Both the position numbers and the translations under genes were made by a program. A DNA stretch of 64,000 bases. Source: Sphaerolaimus hirsutus (lineage: Eukaryota > Nematoda > Chromadorea > Monhysterida > Sphaerolaimidae). Shown one piece after another: positions 36,460 through 48,282 of this stretch. Location: NCBI GenBank assembly GCA_964036195.1, contig OZ038460.1, positions 995,504 through 1,059,503 on the forward strand. Direction: 5' to 3'. Every line of letters starts with the position of its first letter. Position 1 is the first letter of the stretch. Under the pieces are notes generated by a model. It was not told the origin of the DNA and did not search any database. It saw nothing but the letters and a program-made list of their open reading frames with translations.

Positions 36460-38492
36460 GGCACAGAAACGTGCCAATCCAATTAAATCGTACGACCTAT
36501 AAGCATAAGTATAAATACCCTTTACCCAGGTATTACGGGTAAGCGTAAATACGCTTTCACAACTCTGGTAAAATGTCAATCAAAACAAAAAAGAAAATGA
36601 TTACTGGACTGAATGACAATTAACAATTTACTTCACGTTTGTCATGACAATTGACACATTGCATGACATTTTACATGACATTTTCGCATAGTTAAAATTT
36701 CACACTTACTTTACAGTTTACAAGGTGCCTGAGTGTCTGCCCCCAGGTGCCAGTCCCAATGCAGTGTCAAGTGTCAAATGTGATACAAATTTGTGAATTG
36801 TCATGTAATCACTCTGTAAATAAATCATAAAAAACGTTGGGTAAATTTACGTTCCAACAACAACAGTTTATGCACGTGTCTGATATTTAAGAATTTTCGC
36901 AGTCAAGTGCGAAATATCTGCGTTCACACCCGGACTGATAAGTTGAGCGCATTTCATATTTTCGCAGCGTTTTTTACAATTCTGAAAGCGAAAATAAGCT
37001 TTCGACTGAAGGTATTTATTTGTTTGCCATTTGTAGGCATCGTGGCGTTGGCTGCACGGCACGCCTTTCCGGTGATGTATAGGTATATAAATAATTAAAT
37101 TACAATATTTTTGTACCGTATTTCCCCGAAATACCCCCTCAAAATGGCCACTTAAATTTATAAGCCCCCCCCCCTCGAAATACACCCCCCACCCCCAAAT
37201 TGAGTGTAATGAGAACATTAATGACAAAACCTGCGATGAATTGTTACGTTAGAACAGTGTTTATGCCATCTACATACTTAGACTAGCCCATAGACTCTTA
37301 TATATAGCGGTTATTGTTGCATTTTTCTACGTCTGCGTACGTTAGAGACGATAATTTAGTACTGGAATTTCAAAAAAAATTCTGGCGAAATCATAAGCCC
37401 CCCTCGAAATACCCCCCCCCTCAAAATTCTCACACTGAAACAATCAAACCGGGGGGGGGGGATTCGAGGAAATATGGTAAATATAATATGGTAAATACTT
37501 CTATATATACTCGGCGTACATGATACTCTGCCCTCTCACTCATTTATGTCTCACGTTGGAAGCGTGCCAATGATGATAAAGCATGCGGTTTTTGTAAAAA
37601 AAGATGAAAAAATCATTGTTGTGAATAAGTTAACGTATAGCGTTATAACAGAGCTGGCTTTTATCAACTCTTCATGAGAATCGCATGCGTAAAAAATCGT
37701 TGGCACGCTTCCAGCGGGAACCACGCGTGCAGGGTGTAAAGTGACTGCAGTATACCTATATATTGTATTTATATATATATATATACACAATATATTAATA
37801 ACTATATATAATGGACAGTCATGGGTGGATAGTTCCCTTCACTTTTCACTTCACTCAACTTGCCATTTGCCACTTGCGCAACCTGCGCATGATTGGCATT
37901 CTGCCAACGTGAATCGCGTGTACACAGTATCAAGTAACTATTTACATCGTTACAATTGCAATGTCTGCGCGCGCGAGGGACAATTAATCTATAAACAGGA
38001 AATCCCCATTTTACATTCAGAAGGAACCAGGAAGTATTTTCCGAAAATTCGAACAAGGAAGAAAAGTGGTCGCATGGGAGAAAATCGACCGCATTTTGTA
38101 CATCTTTGTGACCTTCAATCGCTGAAGATTTATATTCACTAGTCATTTATATTCACAAGATCGATTCACATTGTGACAATTTATCCAAAGCGTTCGCATC
38201 TAGATCCAATATTTATACCTATACTCGGCGGACCGTAAAGAATTCATCCAAAATTACTTATGTCTCTTCGATAACACGCCAGCTGAATACTTATGTCTGA
38301 TTAACTTACACAAAAAAAAATGTTGAAAAAAGGCGGAGTCGAGTGCAAGCATCGATTGTCTTCTTCCCAAAAGTTTTTATCTTTTTTTCGTTTTTTTTGT
38401 AATTTTTTGATTTTATCAACGATGACGTCACGATCGAGGGTTTCCTCAAGAAAAATGCGTACGTGCAGTCGGCGGGGTATACCGACAGAACA

Positions 38493-41492
38493 TTGATTTA
38501 TGGCCTATAAAATTAATCGAATACGCGAAAACGAGTGAATAATATGGCAATATTACGGTAATGTATTTAGGAAAAATGCAGGCAATGTTTATGTTTCGGA
38601 AATGTTTCATGTGCGTTCCTGAGGGTTTACCATGCTAGGGATTTGAGGAGAATTTTTTAAAACTGTTTTTAAAACGCAAGCATCGAAACCACTGCAGCTA
38701 AAACTTTCAGTACGGGTGCCAATCCCAGACCTTGTAAAATCCCCTGTAAAATGTCAAATGTCATGCAAAGTGTCAAGTCACGTGAAATGCCCTGCAAAAT
38801 GGCAACTAGGTTGGGACTTGGCTTGGGACTGCCACATGAACGAAAGTACGCCAAAAGTTGACAAAAATAGAATTTTTGACAAGATTCATTATCTATAATG
38901 CCACCGAATGGCTCCACGGCTACAGCCAATTGTATGGCTATGTTAAACTCATAAAGTACTGGCACTTGTCTTAAAAATACATCTGTTTATGTTGACTAGT
39001 TATCGAGATTTTGACGAAATTTGACGGGAGGTTTTGACGAAAAAAACAGTTTATAGAAAAACGGGGTCGTTCAAAAACGCTTTTTATGCCTAGAACTTGC
39101 ATTATCTTGGAAACGTGAATTGACATTTTTTGATTTCACATTTTCCAAATAAAATTGATTTCATCCACGCGGATGAATACCCTGGAAGAGAATGAAATTT
39201 ATTGAATGGGAATGCACTCAGACATTTTTGTCATCTTTGTAAATTGGCAAACTGTCACAATGCATATTTTTATTTACATTTTAGCAGTAATCGATGTGAC
39301 AAGGTTTACATAAAATTAAATGGAAAAAAATTGCGGCATTTGCATGCAAAAGAAGTAAAAATAAATCGAATGGAATTCGGAATGTAAGTGTATATTTACC
39401 TATATTTAAATACGCAAAAAGATACATATTTGCCCTATATCTCAAATTAACAATAATTGGACCAAATAATTGACATCGCAAATTCATGTCAACTGATGTC
39501 AATTTAACAACACAAAAACATTTTTCAAAACATCACGCTCAACAAAAACAATGAAAATAATTTGTCATGGTAGAAAATTCACTATATTGGGCCTACACAC
39601 ACTAGTTTTCACCGTGACTTCTGTGTGAAACCTCAATTTGGTTTTCATGTTGTGCCTACACACACTAGTTTTCACCGTGACTTCGTGTGAAAACTGAAAT
39701 TATGTCAAATGCAAATTTATGAACATAGTTGAATTTTTTTTTTGATTGGAATTTAAATTAATGAAAGTTAAACTCTAAAAAATTTAAAACCTAAACACAT
39801 ATAACATACAAAAAGAGTAGGCTGGATGTCTCCATGTGGCCATTTCAGTTTTCACATCGGTCATGGTGAAAACTAGTGTGTGTAGGGCCATTGTGACAGC
39901 AATGAGATCAAAGAGGTCGCCATTTGTAATTTATGTGGTTTTCTCTTTTGTAATGCATTTTGGGAAAAGTATGAAAAATGTGCAAACATAAATGAGTTTT
40001 CACTGTAAAAAGATGGCATTGATAGCAAAAACTTTTTGTTGTATATAATAGAGCAGGTGAAACTGTATATTTTTGTTCATTTCGGTGTTTGATAGCAATA
40101 TGGTTTTTTTTGTATATTTTTAATAAATCCATGCAGTGCCGTATCCAGGGGGGGCGGGGGGGGGGGGGCTGCAGCCCCCCCCTTCCTGGGGTGAGACAAG
40201 TGGCCGAAAAATGCCACTTTTTCAACATCACCATAAAAAATTTTTGCGCGAGAGCGAGCATTTTTTGCCAGACTTTATGTATTAGTAGCAGATTTGCTCA
40301 CTGTGGCTGAAATCTTTATAAATAGGTGTACTCAAATGTGTGAAGTTTGCTGTATTTGTATGTATATTTACATACATATACAGCATTCAATGGCGCCATG
40401 ATGTTGTGGCCTATGAGAAAATGGCCTATGAAAACTCAAATTTTATTGAGTGAGTAAGTTTTTTTGCTTTTTTCACATGCTGTGAGACCCACCATTGACA
40501 AGAGCATAAAATTCTGCATAAAACCTGCAAATATGAACATTCTCTGACCATCCAGTGTCTTTTAAAGCTACTTTTTCAAAGTTGGCGAAACTGTGAAAAC
40601 TCAGGACATGGCTACATTTTGGCAACATTTTGACAACATTGGCCCTACACACACTAGTTTCACCGTGACTTGTGTGAAAACTGAAATGGCAACATGGTGA
40701 CATTCAACCTACTCTTTTTGTATGCTATGTGTTTGAGTTTTCAACTTTTCAATTGTTAACTATCATTAATTGAAATTCAAATTTAATTTTAATTAAATCA
40801 TTCAACCGTGTCCATTTATTTGCATTTTGAGAAATTTCAGTTTTCACACAAAGTCATGCTGAAAACTAGTGTGTGTAGGCACATTGTGGTGACACTAGTG
40901 GCACTGGTGTCTCCATGACAACAGTTTTCCACAGTTGTACTCCATATGTGAAAAATGGCGACATTGGTGGATGTAGTCAAGTGTCGCCAGTTTTCACAAT
41001 GGGCAAACTGAGTTTTCCCTCACTGCATGTCATTCATGATAATGTCAAATTGGTATTTTTTATTATTCAAAGTCCTGTTTTAATTCAGAAAACTATGTTA
41101 TAAGATAGAGAGATGCTTTATACACTAAAACATGACAACACAATTCATCACAGGATGACATAAAATAATACTCAAACAGTTTTCATCTTTGTCATACACA
41201 ATGTGAAGACTAATGTCACTTTTTGCATTTTCATATTAGGAAAACAAATTGGCAAACCCTTGTTGCCGAAACCAACACACAAATTTTTACACCACTCAAT
41301 TTTACTGCATGCAAAAGTGGAAAACTGAATGGCGAAATGTCGCCATTCGAGTTTTCACAACTGTCACGGTTAAAACAAGTGTGTGTAGGCACATTATATC
41401 ACATAGGTAGGTTGAAATCACATAATTGACCAAATTAAGTTGACAGGAATTTTTATGTCAACTGGTTGCGATAAAGTCAGTCGCTACCTATC
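38493..41492. repeat. Intergenic repeats downstream of the methyltransferase gene
   Basis: No gene. Family D at about 38714-38835. Family E foldbacks at about 39588-39890 and 40641-40885 (CCTACACACACTAGTTTTCA and complement). A partial CGTATCCAGG-type hAT-like element with G/C runs at about 40133-40400. Confidence 0.6.
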
Positions 41493-41583
41493 TTACAATA
41501 AAATATCTTTTAAAAATGCGCCGGTATCATCATCACTGTCAGCCCGATACGAGATCGAGTCATTTTCCCACGATTTTCTATTC
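41493..41583 (-). CDS. EEF1AKMT4: EEF1AKMT4-like exon 6 (terminal)
   Basis: 91 nt with acceptor TTTTTTTAATGCAG, phase 2 in, ending in TAA at 41495-41493. The C-terminus DSDDDTGAFLKDILL parallels the human DSDHEDFLSAIQL ending, which fixes this as the last exon. Confidence 0.85.
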
Positions 41584-44500
41584 CTGCATTAAAAAAACTT
41601 CATTTTTTGATGCACAAAAAGCAGACAAAAAATATGCACCAGAAAAAAAATAGTAGCTTTTTAGGGGATCGCATGAAATTTGCACTCACATATTTTTGTT
41701 CAAATGTGGATAAAGTCGTGCAGGGGTCTGGATCAGGGGCCACACCCAGACCCTGTAAAATCTCAAAGGCCAAGCAAAGTGCCAAAGTCATGTAAAGTGC
41801 CCTGTAAAATGTCAAATGTGAAATAAAATGCCCTTGAAATTCTCAAATGTCAAATTTCCTTTGTTTTATTTGTTTTACTGGACGTTTACCATATTTCGTG
41901 AAATTTTAAACGACTTTTGACACATTGCATGGCTTTTGACATTTTTCAGAGGTCTGGGAGTGGCCTCTGGAATGGTAAAGTACCCCGGCGCCAAGAGCCA
42001 GCGCCAAATACTTTTTATGGCTCCCCTAAAAAATAGAACCTGGCGCCATTGTGAGCTTGGCGACAGAGTGAAATAACGCCAAGCGCCAATGGCCAATGGT
42101 TATAAATAAACCGGCCGAGCAGGGTATTTCCACTGCTATGCCACGAGCTGTACATTTGATAGAAATTGATGCTATCAAATACAATATCTAAAAAAATGAG
42201 CTTCCAAAAATTAGAAAAAGCACTACACACCCCAACTGTGGAACACCATGAAAAAAGTGGGAAAATAGGTAAAGTATTTCGACAATTAAAAATAAAAGAA
42301 AGATGTCATGTCAAAGGATGAAAATTGGCATGATTGTAAAAATAAGAAGTTATAATAAAGAAACCTGTAAGCATAGAGCATTGGTTCCAATGTATCCCAA
42401 TCGATACTTTCTCCTTTGACCATGGCATAAGCAAAATAGTGGAAATGTGTCCCAAATTTCAGTACCCGCACAGACCAGTTGAATTCAGCCTGCAAAAAAG
42501 ATAGTGTATTTTTACATATAATCGGGTGACCGCAAAGCATGCGTCCAAAATTACTTATGTCTTAGTCGATAACGCGCCAGCAAAATATTTATTATACACA
42601 AACAACTTGTATTTTACACTTCCACTGGAATAGAATAAAAAAAATAAAAAAAATTTTTTAGTCGACGAACGTTTCACTATAGAATGTTGTTCCACCTATT
42701 CAGGGAGTTATTCGAATCGGATCGGAGTTTCGAGTAGGGTGGCTTTTTCGAGGATATACGGTACAACCTTTTGGCTCAGTGCCAACATTTGGTAATCGTT
42801 TGAACCGGCGCCCCACTTCATTACACATAATTGTCAAGTGAAAAGTTCGTCAACAATACATAAAATTACCTTGGCATACAGCGGTAGTCTGAAGTGCGGC
42901 TGTTGGAACGAAATGGACACGAACCTACCGCCGTCTTTGAGCAATGACGCGATGCCGCAAACTGTCGAGTGCATGTCTTTTTGCAAGGCCTCATCTGGGT
43001 TCCACGGATCTTTGCTCGTGCTGGCTGAGTGCCAAATATTTCATAAATATGCGCATGCAAAAACTACGCATACCGTATTACCTCGAAATACCCCCAGGGG
43101 GTTTATTATTTCGCCAGAAAAATTTGAGGGGGTAATTCGAGGGGTGTTTATTCGAGGTAATACGGTAATTGAATTTAGGCGCCCATGTGATTTTCTTAAT
43201 TGTAATGCGATGGCTGACAAATAAATGGAACATTTCGTCAAAATATTATTCCCGTACCTAGTTACAATTGTGCTCGTGTGAAACAGGTCCCGCACACTGC
43301 GAAGTATCAAATATCATGCCAATAAAAATATTTAATTGTTGAACTTTTCATATTTTGCATGACAATTGACAAATTTGTATCACATTTGACACTTAACAGG
43401 GTGCGGCACTGCCACCAGTGAGCCTACTGTGGGATTCAAACCAAGCCCAAAAATAATCCAACCGGCAACGAGTGTATCCAACGCGGCCTTCTCCAATACC
43501 ACATCAAATTTGATTGAATCACGTGACAATTCCGGAATTTGTCTCAATTTCCGCATGTCGCCGCACAGCCAACGCATCTGTCCATAAAGTTCACTACATC
43601 TGAAAATAAAGGTAAATCAAATATTTTTTCAACAAACTCCGAGGTTTTGTAAGGGGTGGGGTTAACACGGCTTAGCCACTCCCAGACCCTGTAGGATGTC
43701 AAATGTCATACAAACTGTCAAGAGTCATCTAAAATATCGTGCAAAATGTAAAATTTTATTGCGTTCGTTTACAAGACATTTTACAGTTTACACAGGGCCG
43801 TATCCAGGGGGGGGCGGGGGGGGACTGCAGCCGCCCCCCCCTCCGGGGGCGAGACCAGAAAGTGTCCAGAAAATGCGACTTTTTCAACGTCAGCGTCAAA
43901 ATTTTTGCGCGCAAGCGCGCATTCTTCACCAGATATAAGTTATTATCATCAGATTTGCTCCATGTGGCCGCAAATCATTAAAAATGTTGTGCTTTTTGCT
44001 GTTTTGTATGTATATTTACATACATATACAGCGTTCCATGGCGCTGACGCCAGCGCCAATGGCGCCATGGCGTGGCGCCTACTAATGGCGCCAGCGCCAT
44101 GGCGCCATTTCGCCACTATGTAGCTAAAATTTTAGGGGGGTGGGGGGGCTGAGCCCCCCCCCCCCTCGCCGGGCTCCGTAAACAAGCAGCCCCCCCCCGC
44201 TCAAAAATCCTAGATACGTCCCTGATTTTACGTAACATTTTAGACTTTGCATGACATTTGACATTTTGCATGAAAAGGCGAGTGGCACCAGTTCTACGTA
44301 CCGGACGTTTATAGGTGGCCAAGGGCGCCTGGCCAATACAAATTTTCGATTTACCTTTGTACCAATGTCCGGGAAATGTCCACATTTGTGATGGTAACGC
44401 CAGTTTTGTCGGAACGCAATTTGTGTGACAATTGTGACGTGCCGCAACCGACGTGCAGAATGCTGCGCAAATATATTGTGATCATTCTTTTTATTAAAGT

Positions 44501-45757
44501 GTGGTAATTTTCTCAAAATTCCAAAAAGGTTTTTTACATCACGATGTTTTATTTTTCACACGAAATCATTTTTGCAAGTGATGACAGAAAAGTGGCATAA
44601 AACCACACTGGTGCCACTCCCAGTCATGTAAAATGTCATGCAAAGTGTCAAAAGTCATGTAAAATGTCATGTAAAATGCCCTGGAGGATGGCAAAAGTAC
44701 GTTTGTGGAGATTTAGTTCAAGATTCGGATGATCAGATTTCAGGACAGGGACCGCTGAACAACGAAAAGTATCGAGATTCGGGACCCCGTTTGTACACTA
44801 CACCCCAGCAGTGGCGTAGCCAGGACTTTTGAGCGGGGGGGGGGCGAATTGTTTACGGAGCCGGACGAACGGGTCGCCCCTGAAATTTTACCCCCGTAGG
44901 GAACTTCGGCCATGGCGCTGGCGCCACGCCATGGTGTTGGCGCCGTTCGTAGGCGCCACAGACCGCTGTATATGTATGTATATACAGCAAAATGGACACA
45001 ATTGAGTGCAAGGACGTATCCAGGTGGGGGGCGGGGGGGGCTGCAGCCCCCCCCCCCCCTTCCCGGGGTGAGACCTAAAAAGTCCCGGAAAATGCAACTT
45101 TTCATACATATTTTTCGACGTTTCATAAAAATTTTGCGCGCAAGCGCGCAATTTCTTCCCCATGCATTGCATTTTCAGCGGATCGGTCCCACTAAACCAA
45201 TATTCTTGGAAATTAACTCATTTTTGCGACTTTCGCTGTATATGTATGCATATTTACATACATATAAAGCAGTTCCTGGCGCTGGCGCCAACGCCAATAG
45301 CGCCATGGCGTGGTGCCTTTTTATGGCGCTAGCGCCAAAACGCCTTTCCGTCCCTATATGGGGAAAAATTTTAGGGGGGGGGGGCTGAGCCCCCCCCGTT
45401 CGCCGGCCCCCGTAAACAAGCAGCCCCCCCCCCGCTCCAAAATCCTGGATACGTCCCTGATTGAGTGCATTGTCACCCAGCAAAATTTTTTAAAATTGGC
45501 CCCAAAATCGTTGCACGAGAACACATTTCCATCTCACCCCGGAAGGGGGGGCGGCCGCCCCCCCCCCCCCGCCACTGCACCCCAGTGAATATACGACTAT
45601 TAGATACACGTAAAGTAACCAACCTATCAGACGCACCAATAAATTGTGATAAAATCGGCCTCAATGTTTCATAATCAGCCAACCACTCGTAATCAATTTC
45701 AGTACAAAACCGCCCGTCCCAATACTCAACTGTACCGTACTGACAGTTTTTATCCAT
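41493..45757 (-). CDS. EEF1AKMT4: eEF1A lysine methyltransferase, EEF1AKMT4-like (6 exons, 249 aa)
   Basis: Six exons on the minus strand (45757-45624, 44462-44355, 43599-43463, 43024-42870, 42489-42365, 41583-41493) join in frame into 750 nt, 249 residues plus stop. The known animal EEF1AKMT4 is about 255 residues. It is a cytosolic class I SAM methyltransferase; the human enzyme trimethylates Lys36 of elongation factor eEF1A. Visible signatures: N-terminal NCQYGTVEYWDGRF; SAM motif I ILHVGCGTS (46-54); acidic loop VDIS (72-75); FDVVLEKAALDTLVA (112-126), diagnostic of this group; GGRFVSISF (158-166); and C-terminal DSDDDTGAFLKDILL. All introns are GT-AG with matching phases. The ATG at 45757 is chosen because it sits just before the conserved start. 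Introns are full of transposons. A METTL13-like paralogue is the main alternative, but length and C-terminus favour EEF1AKMT4. Confidence 0.88.
42365..42489 (-). CDS. EEF1AKMT4: EEF1AKMT4-like exon 5
   Basis: 125 nt, acceptor CTTTTTTGCAG, donor TTACAG|GTTTCT, phases 0 to 2. Encodes FNWSVRVLKFGTHFHYFAYA, matching the WSLRHATYGSGFHFHLYL region of the human protein. Confidence 0.9.
42870..43024 (-). CDS. EEF1AKMT4: EEF1AKMT4-like exon 4
   Basis: 155 nt, acceptor GGCACTCAG, donor GCCAAG|GTAATT, phases 1 to 0. Encodes KDPWNPDEALQKDMHSTV and LLKDGGRFVSISFQQPHFR, matching the human DPW and PGGRFISM segments. Confidence 0.9.
43071..43167. mobile_element. 97-bp minimal family B element in intron 3
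   Basis: TACCGTATTACCTCGAAATA to TTCGAGGTAATACGGTA, flanked by TA. It is almost nothing but the two ends and lies 47 bp upstream of the exon 4 acceptor. Confidence 0.85.
43463..43599 (-). CDS. EEF1AKMT4: EEF1AKMT4-like exon 3
   Basis: 137 nt, acceptor TTATTTTCAG, donor TTGCCG|GTTGGA, phases 2 to 1. Encodes MRWLCGDMRKL and the family motif FDVVLEKAALDTLVA. Confidence 0.9.
43793..44224. mobile_element. hAT-like family G element (CAGGG-CGTATC ends) in intron 2
   Basis: CAGGGCCGTATCCAGG to TAGATACGTCCCTG, with G/C runs and TGGCGCCA palindromes inside. Flanking 8-mers AGTTTACA / ATTTTACG match at 6 of 8. It is inserted into a family D element. Confidence 0.7.
44355..44462 (-). CDS. EEF1AKMT4: EEF1AKMT4-like exon 2 (SAM-binding motif)
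   Basis: 108 nt, acceptor TTTGCGCAG, donor CAAAG|GTAAAT, phase 2 in and out. Encodes the glycine loop HVGCGTS and the ribose-binding VDIS. This exon is short and has no ATG, so it is easily missed. Confidence 0.88.
44809..45577. mobile_element. Outer hAT-like element in intron 1 of the methyltransferase gene
   Basis: CAGTGGCGTAGCCAGG to CCCCGCCACTG, flanked by exact CACCCCAG at 44801-44808 and 45578-45585. It is split by the inner element at 45009-45459 and makes up about two thirds of the intron. Confidence 0.8.
45009..45459. mobile_element. Inner hAT-like family G element, nested
   Basis: 451 bp, CAAGGACGTATCCAGG to GGATACGTCCCTG, flanked by exact ATTGAGTG at 45001-45008 and 45460-45467. 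G/C runs, a GCGCGCAAGCGCGC palindrome and TGGCGCCA patches lie inside. No transposase. Confidence 0.85.
45624..45757 (-). CDS. EEF1AKMT4: EEF1AKMT4-like exon 1
   Basis: Residues 1-44 plus two bases of codon 45. Contains VEYWDGRF and YEWLADYETLRPIL, the conserved N-terminus. Donor ATAG|GTTGGT, phase 2. Confidence 0.88.
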
Positions 45758-45867
45758 CGCATCAGGGTAGATTTATTATGTCACCTTTCTGAAAGTAGAA
45801 TATTAAAACTAGTTGACAACTGCAGTTTGCAAAATTTTAAAAACTGTTAGACCACATTGCCAAAATG

Positions 45868-46590
45868 GCCCCACACACACTAGTTCATGTCAACTAAATT
45901 CGCGTCAACAACATTTTGGTCAATTATATGATTTCAACTTTCCTATGTGATACAACCTGTGTACAATTATTGTAAATATTTTAGGTAAAATATGCTATGC
46001 GCGTTTTAGTTTTCAAATTTTATGTAAACTTTCATTCATTTAAATCCATATTTAAATTAAATCAAGTCATCCAATCCAACCCAGTTGATTAATTTGAATT
46101 CAAATTAAATGAGTTTTCACCGAAGTCACAGTGCAAACTAGTGTTCGCAGCGCCATTTGGCCCACATACACTAGTTGACATCAAAATTCGTGTTAACTAA
46201 ATTAACTTTATTTTCATTGTTTCTGTTACTGGTGATGCTTAAAAAAATTGTTTTTTAGTTGACATTCAGTTGACACGAATTTGCGATGTCAACTAATGTG
46301 TGTGCCCATTGGCGCCATTCAGTTGCAAAATGGCACCATTGGCCCTACACACTAGTTTTCACCGTGACTGATGTGAAGACTGAAATGGCCACATGGCCAC
46401 ATCCAGCCTACTCTTTTTGTATGCTGTATGTGTTTTAGTTTTAAATTTTTTAAATTTTAACTTTCATTAATTTAAATTCCAATTAAAATTAAATAAAATC
46501 ATTCAACCGTGTTCATTAATTAGCATTTGAAAAAATTTCAGTTTTCACACGAAATCACGGTGAAAACTAGTGTGTGTAGGCACAGTGGTG
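45868..46590. repeat. Cluster of three family E foldback elements
   Basis: About 45868-46154, 46158-46310 and 46342-46584, each with CACACTAGTT-type ends facing their complement. They lie upstream of the methyltransferase gene, in its likely promoter region. Confidence 0.65.
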
Positions 46591-48217
46591 CAATAAACCA
46601 CGTTTTTCTCCATCACTAAATAGTATCAGTGAGATAATGTTACTTCGTGATAATTTATGAAAATGGACAACATCAACAACCCTGTTTTATTGAAAATTTA
46701 CGATTTACGACAGTTATAAAAATGTTCGTTGTCACATCACAAAATTGCTAAGTATAATATTGTATAATATTGTTCGCATGATAATCAAAAAGAATGATTT
46801 TTTTCACATTTTTCATTGACCTTTCAATTTTGACGTGCCAACAAAATATTGCATCGCACGACTTTTCATAGTATCCATTCAAAACAAAACATAAAACAAA
46901 CTATATTTACATTGCAATCGCAAACAGAAACTTTATAACAAAAAATTTCATTCGACACCGTCCCCCATAAAACGTCATGTATAAAATTAAAAGCATTTTT
47001 GATCTGCACGAAAAATCAGTAGTGCAAAGATAAAACACGAGACAAAAGTGCATCAATCTATGCCTAAACTAATCCTATGTAAATACCTATATACGCCACA
47101 AAATGCTTACACAAAAGTAGGGCTAAAAAAGCGCCATAGTCCTAGCGCTAGCGCCAAAGGAAAAAAAGCCATGGCGCTTGGCGCCATTTTGCTGTGGCGC
47201 TATTGGCGCGGGGGTTAGAAGCACGCCATTGCACTTTTGGATGCAACAAGATGTCTGGCGCTGCCCCTTGACGCTAGCGCCAAAGCAAAAAGCTTGGCGC
47301 TTACCGGAGGTCGGAAAGCGCCATGGAATGGCGCTTGGCGCCAAAGTCCTGACGCTTTTTACATCACTGCTCTAAAGTAGCCATTCAGACCAAAATACAA
47401 CAAGTTTGCGGCCGAAATTTCGGCAACTGAACAAGTGAATGTGTTTCAAAAGATTTGAGTTTACCAGAATCAATCATTTTAGATTAAAAAATATCGGCCG
47501 TAAACAAATGCGTGTGGGCCGATATGGGTAACAAATTCTGGGGTTTTCATCTAACATTATCCGGGTTTTATAATTTGAAAAATGGTATATTTTTACAAAG
47601 AAAAATTCTCCTTTACAAAGTTCTATACGATTAATTGCACGATCATATTTCGGTACACAAAAATCGACAACTTAAAAAAATAACAAAATAGGTAAATTTT
47701 CCGGAAATACTTGATTTCTATCCATCTGGCAACTAGACGCGCTCACATAAAACAGACGGTACCAAAACTCATAAACATGTGTACAATTTCGCAAGTGGAG
47801 GGGTTGCGGAAATGTGAAATGTAATGTCATAAGCGACACGAAACCGATAACTGACAAATACTTTTATTCATCTACAAATTTACCTGTCACCTATAATTTC
47901 ACTTGTAGAAATTTAACGTTGTTACTACTTGTTACTTGTAAAATCGGCACCTGTCACAAATGTTCAACAAACAACTAGTAACATGCTGGATCCAGGGCGG
48001 TTGATTTAAAAGCGCTGGTTTCAAATTTTCACTGCTTTTCTAGTGGGCAGATAATTTTTTAAATTTTTGATAATTGATGATGATAAAAAATTGATCCATC
48101 AACAACCCTGAAACAAGAAAACCAAAACATTCTAAAAAAGTCACAAATGCACAATAAAAACCGAAAAATCAACCCAAGATCATATTAAGCGCTTTACAAA
48201 TTTCCAAATATTGAAAT
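46591..48217. other. Intergenic between the two host genes
   Basis: No exon supported. About 47125-47375 is a TGGCGCCA-rich family F element (start AAAAAAGCGCCATAG, end GACGCTTTTTACATCACTG). A minus-strand AATAAA at 47868-47863 could be the poly(A) signal of the upstream gene, about 350 bp past its stop. Confidence 0.5.
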
Positions 48218-48282
48218 TCACCTTCGATTGGCATATTTGCTGTAAGAATCACTATAGCGATCCGAGTGCCCTTGTCCAGTCT
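48218..48282 (-). CDS. Low-complexity gene terminal exon
   Basis: Acceptor CTTTTTTCAG, phase 1 in. Encodes ETGQGHSDRYSDSYSKYANR plus a final R, then TGA at 48220-48218. The TGA lies inside a possible donor (AAG|GTGAAT), so a spliced longer C-terminus cannot be excluded; no in-phase next exon was found. Confidence 0.7.

Larger units (their letters stand above)
31500..38492. repeat. Segmental duplication, copy 2
   Basis: Second copy of 24000-30446. Extra material here includes a family C element (about 32548-32851), a foldback element (35572-36203), about 380 bp at 33245-33610, and about 240 bp at 37509-37748. It lacks the insertions 28231-28425 and 29295-29587. No gene. Confidence 0.85.
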
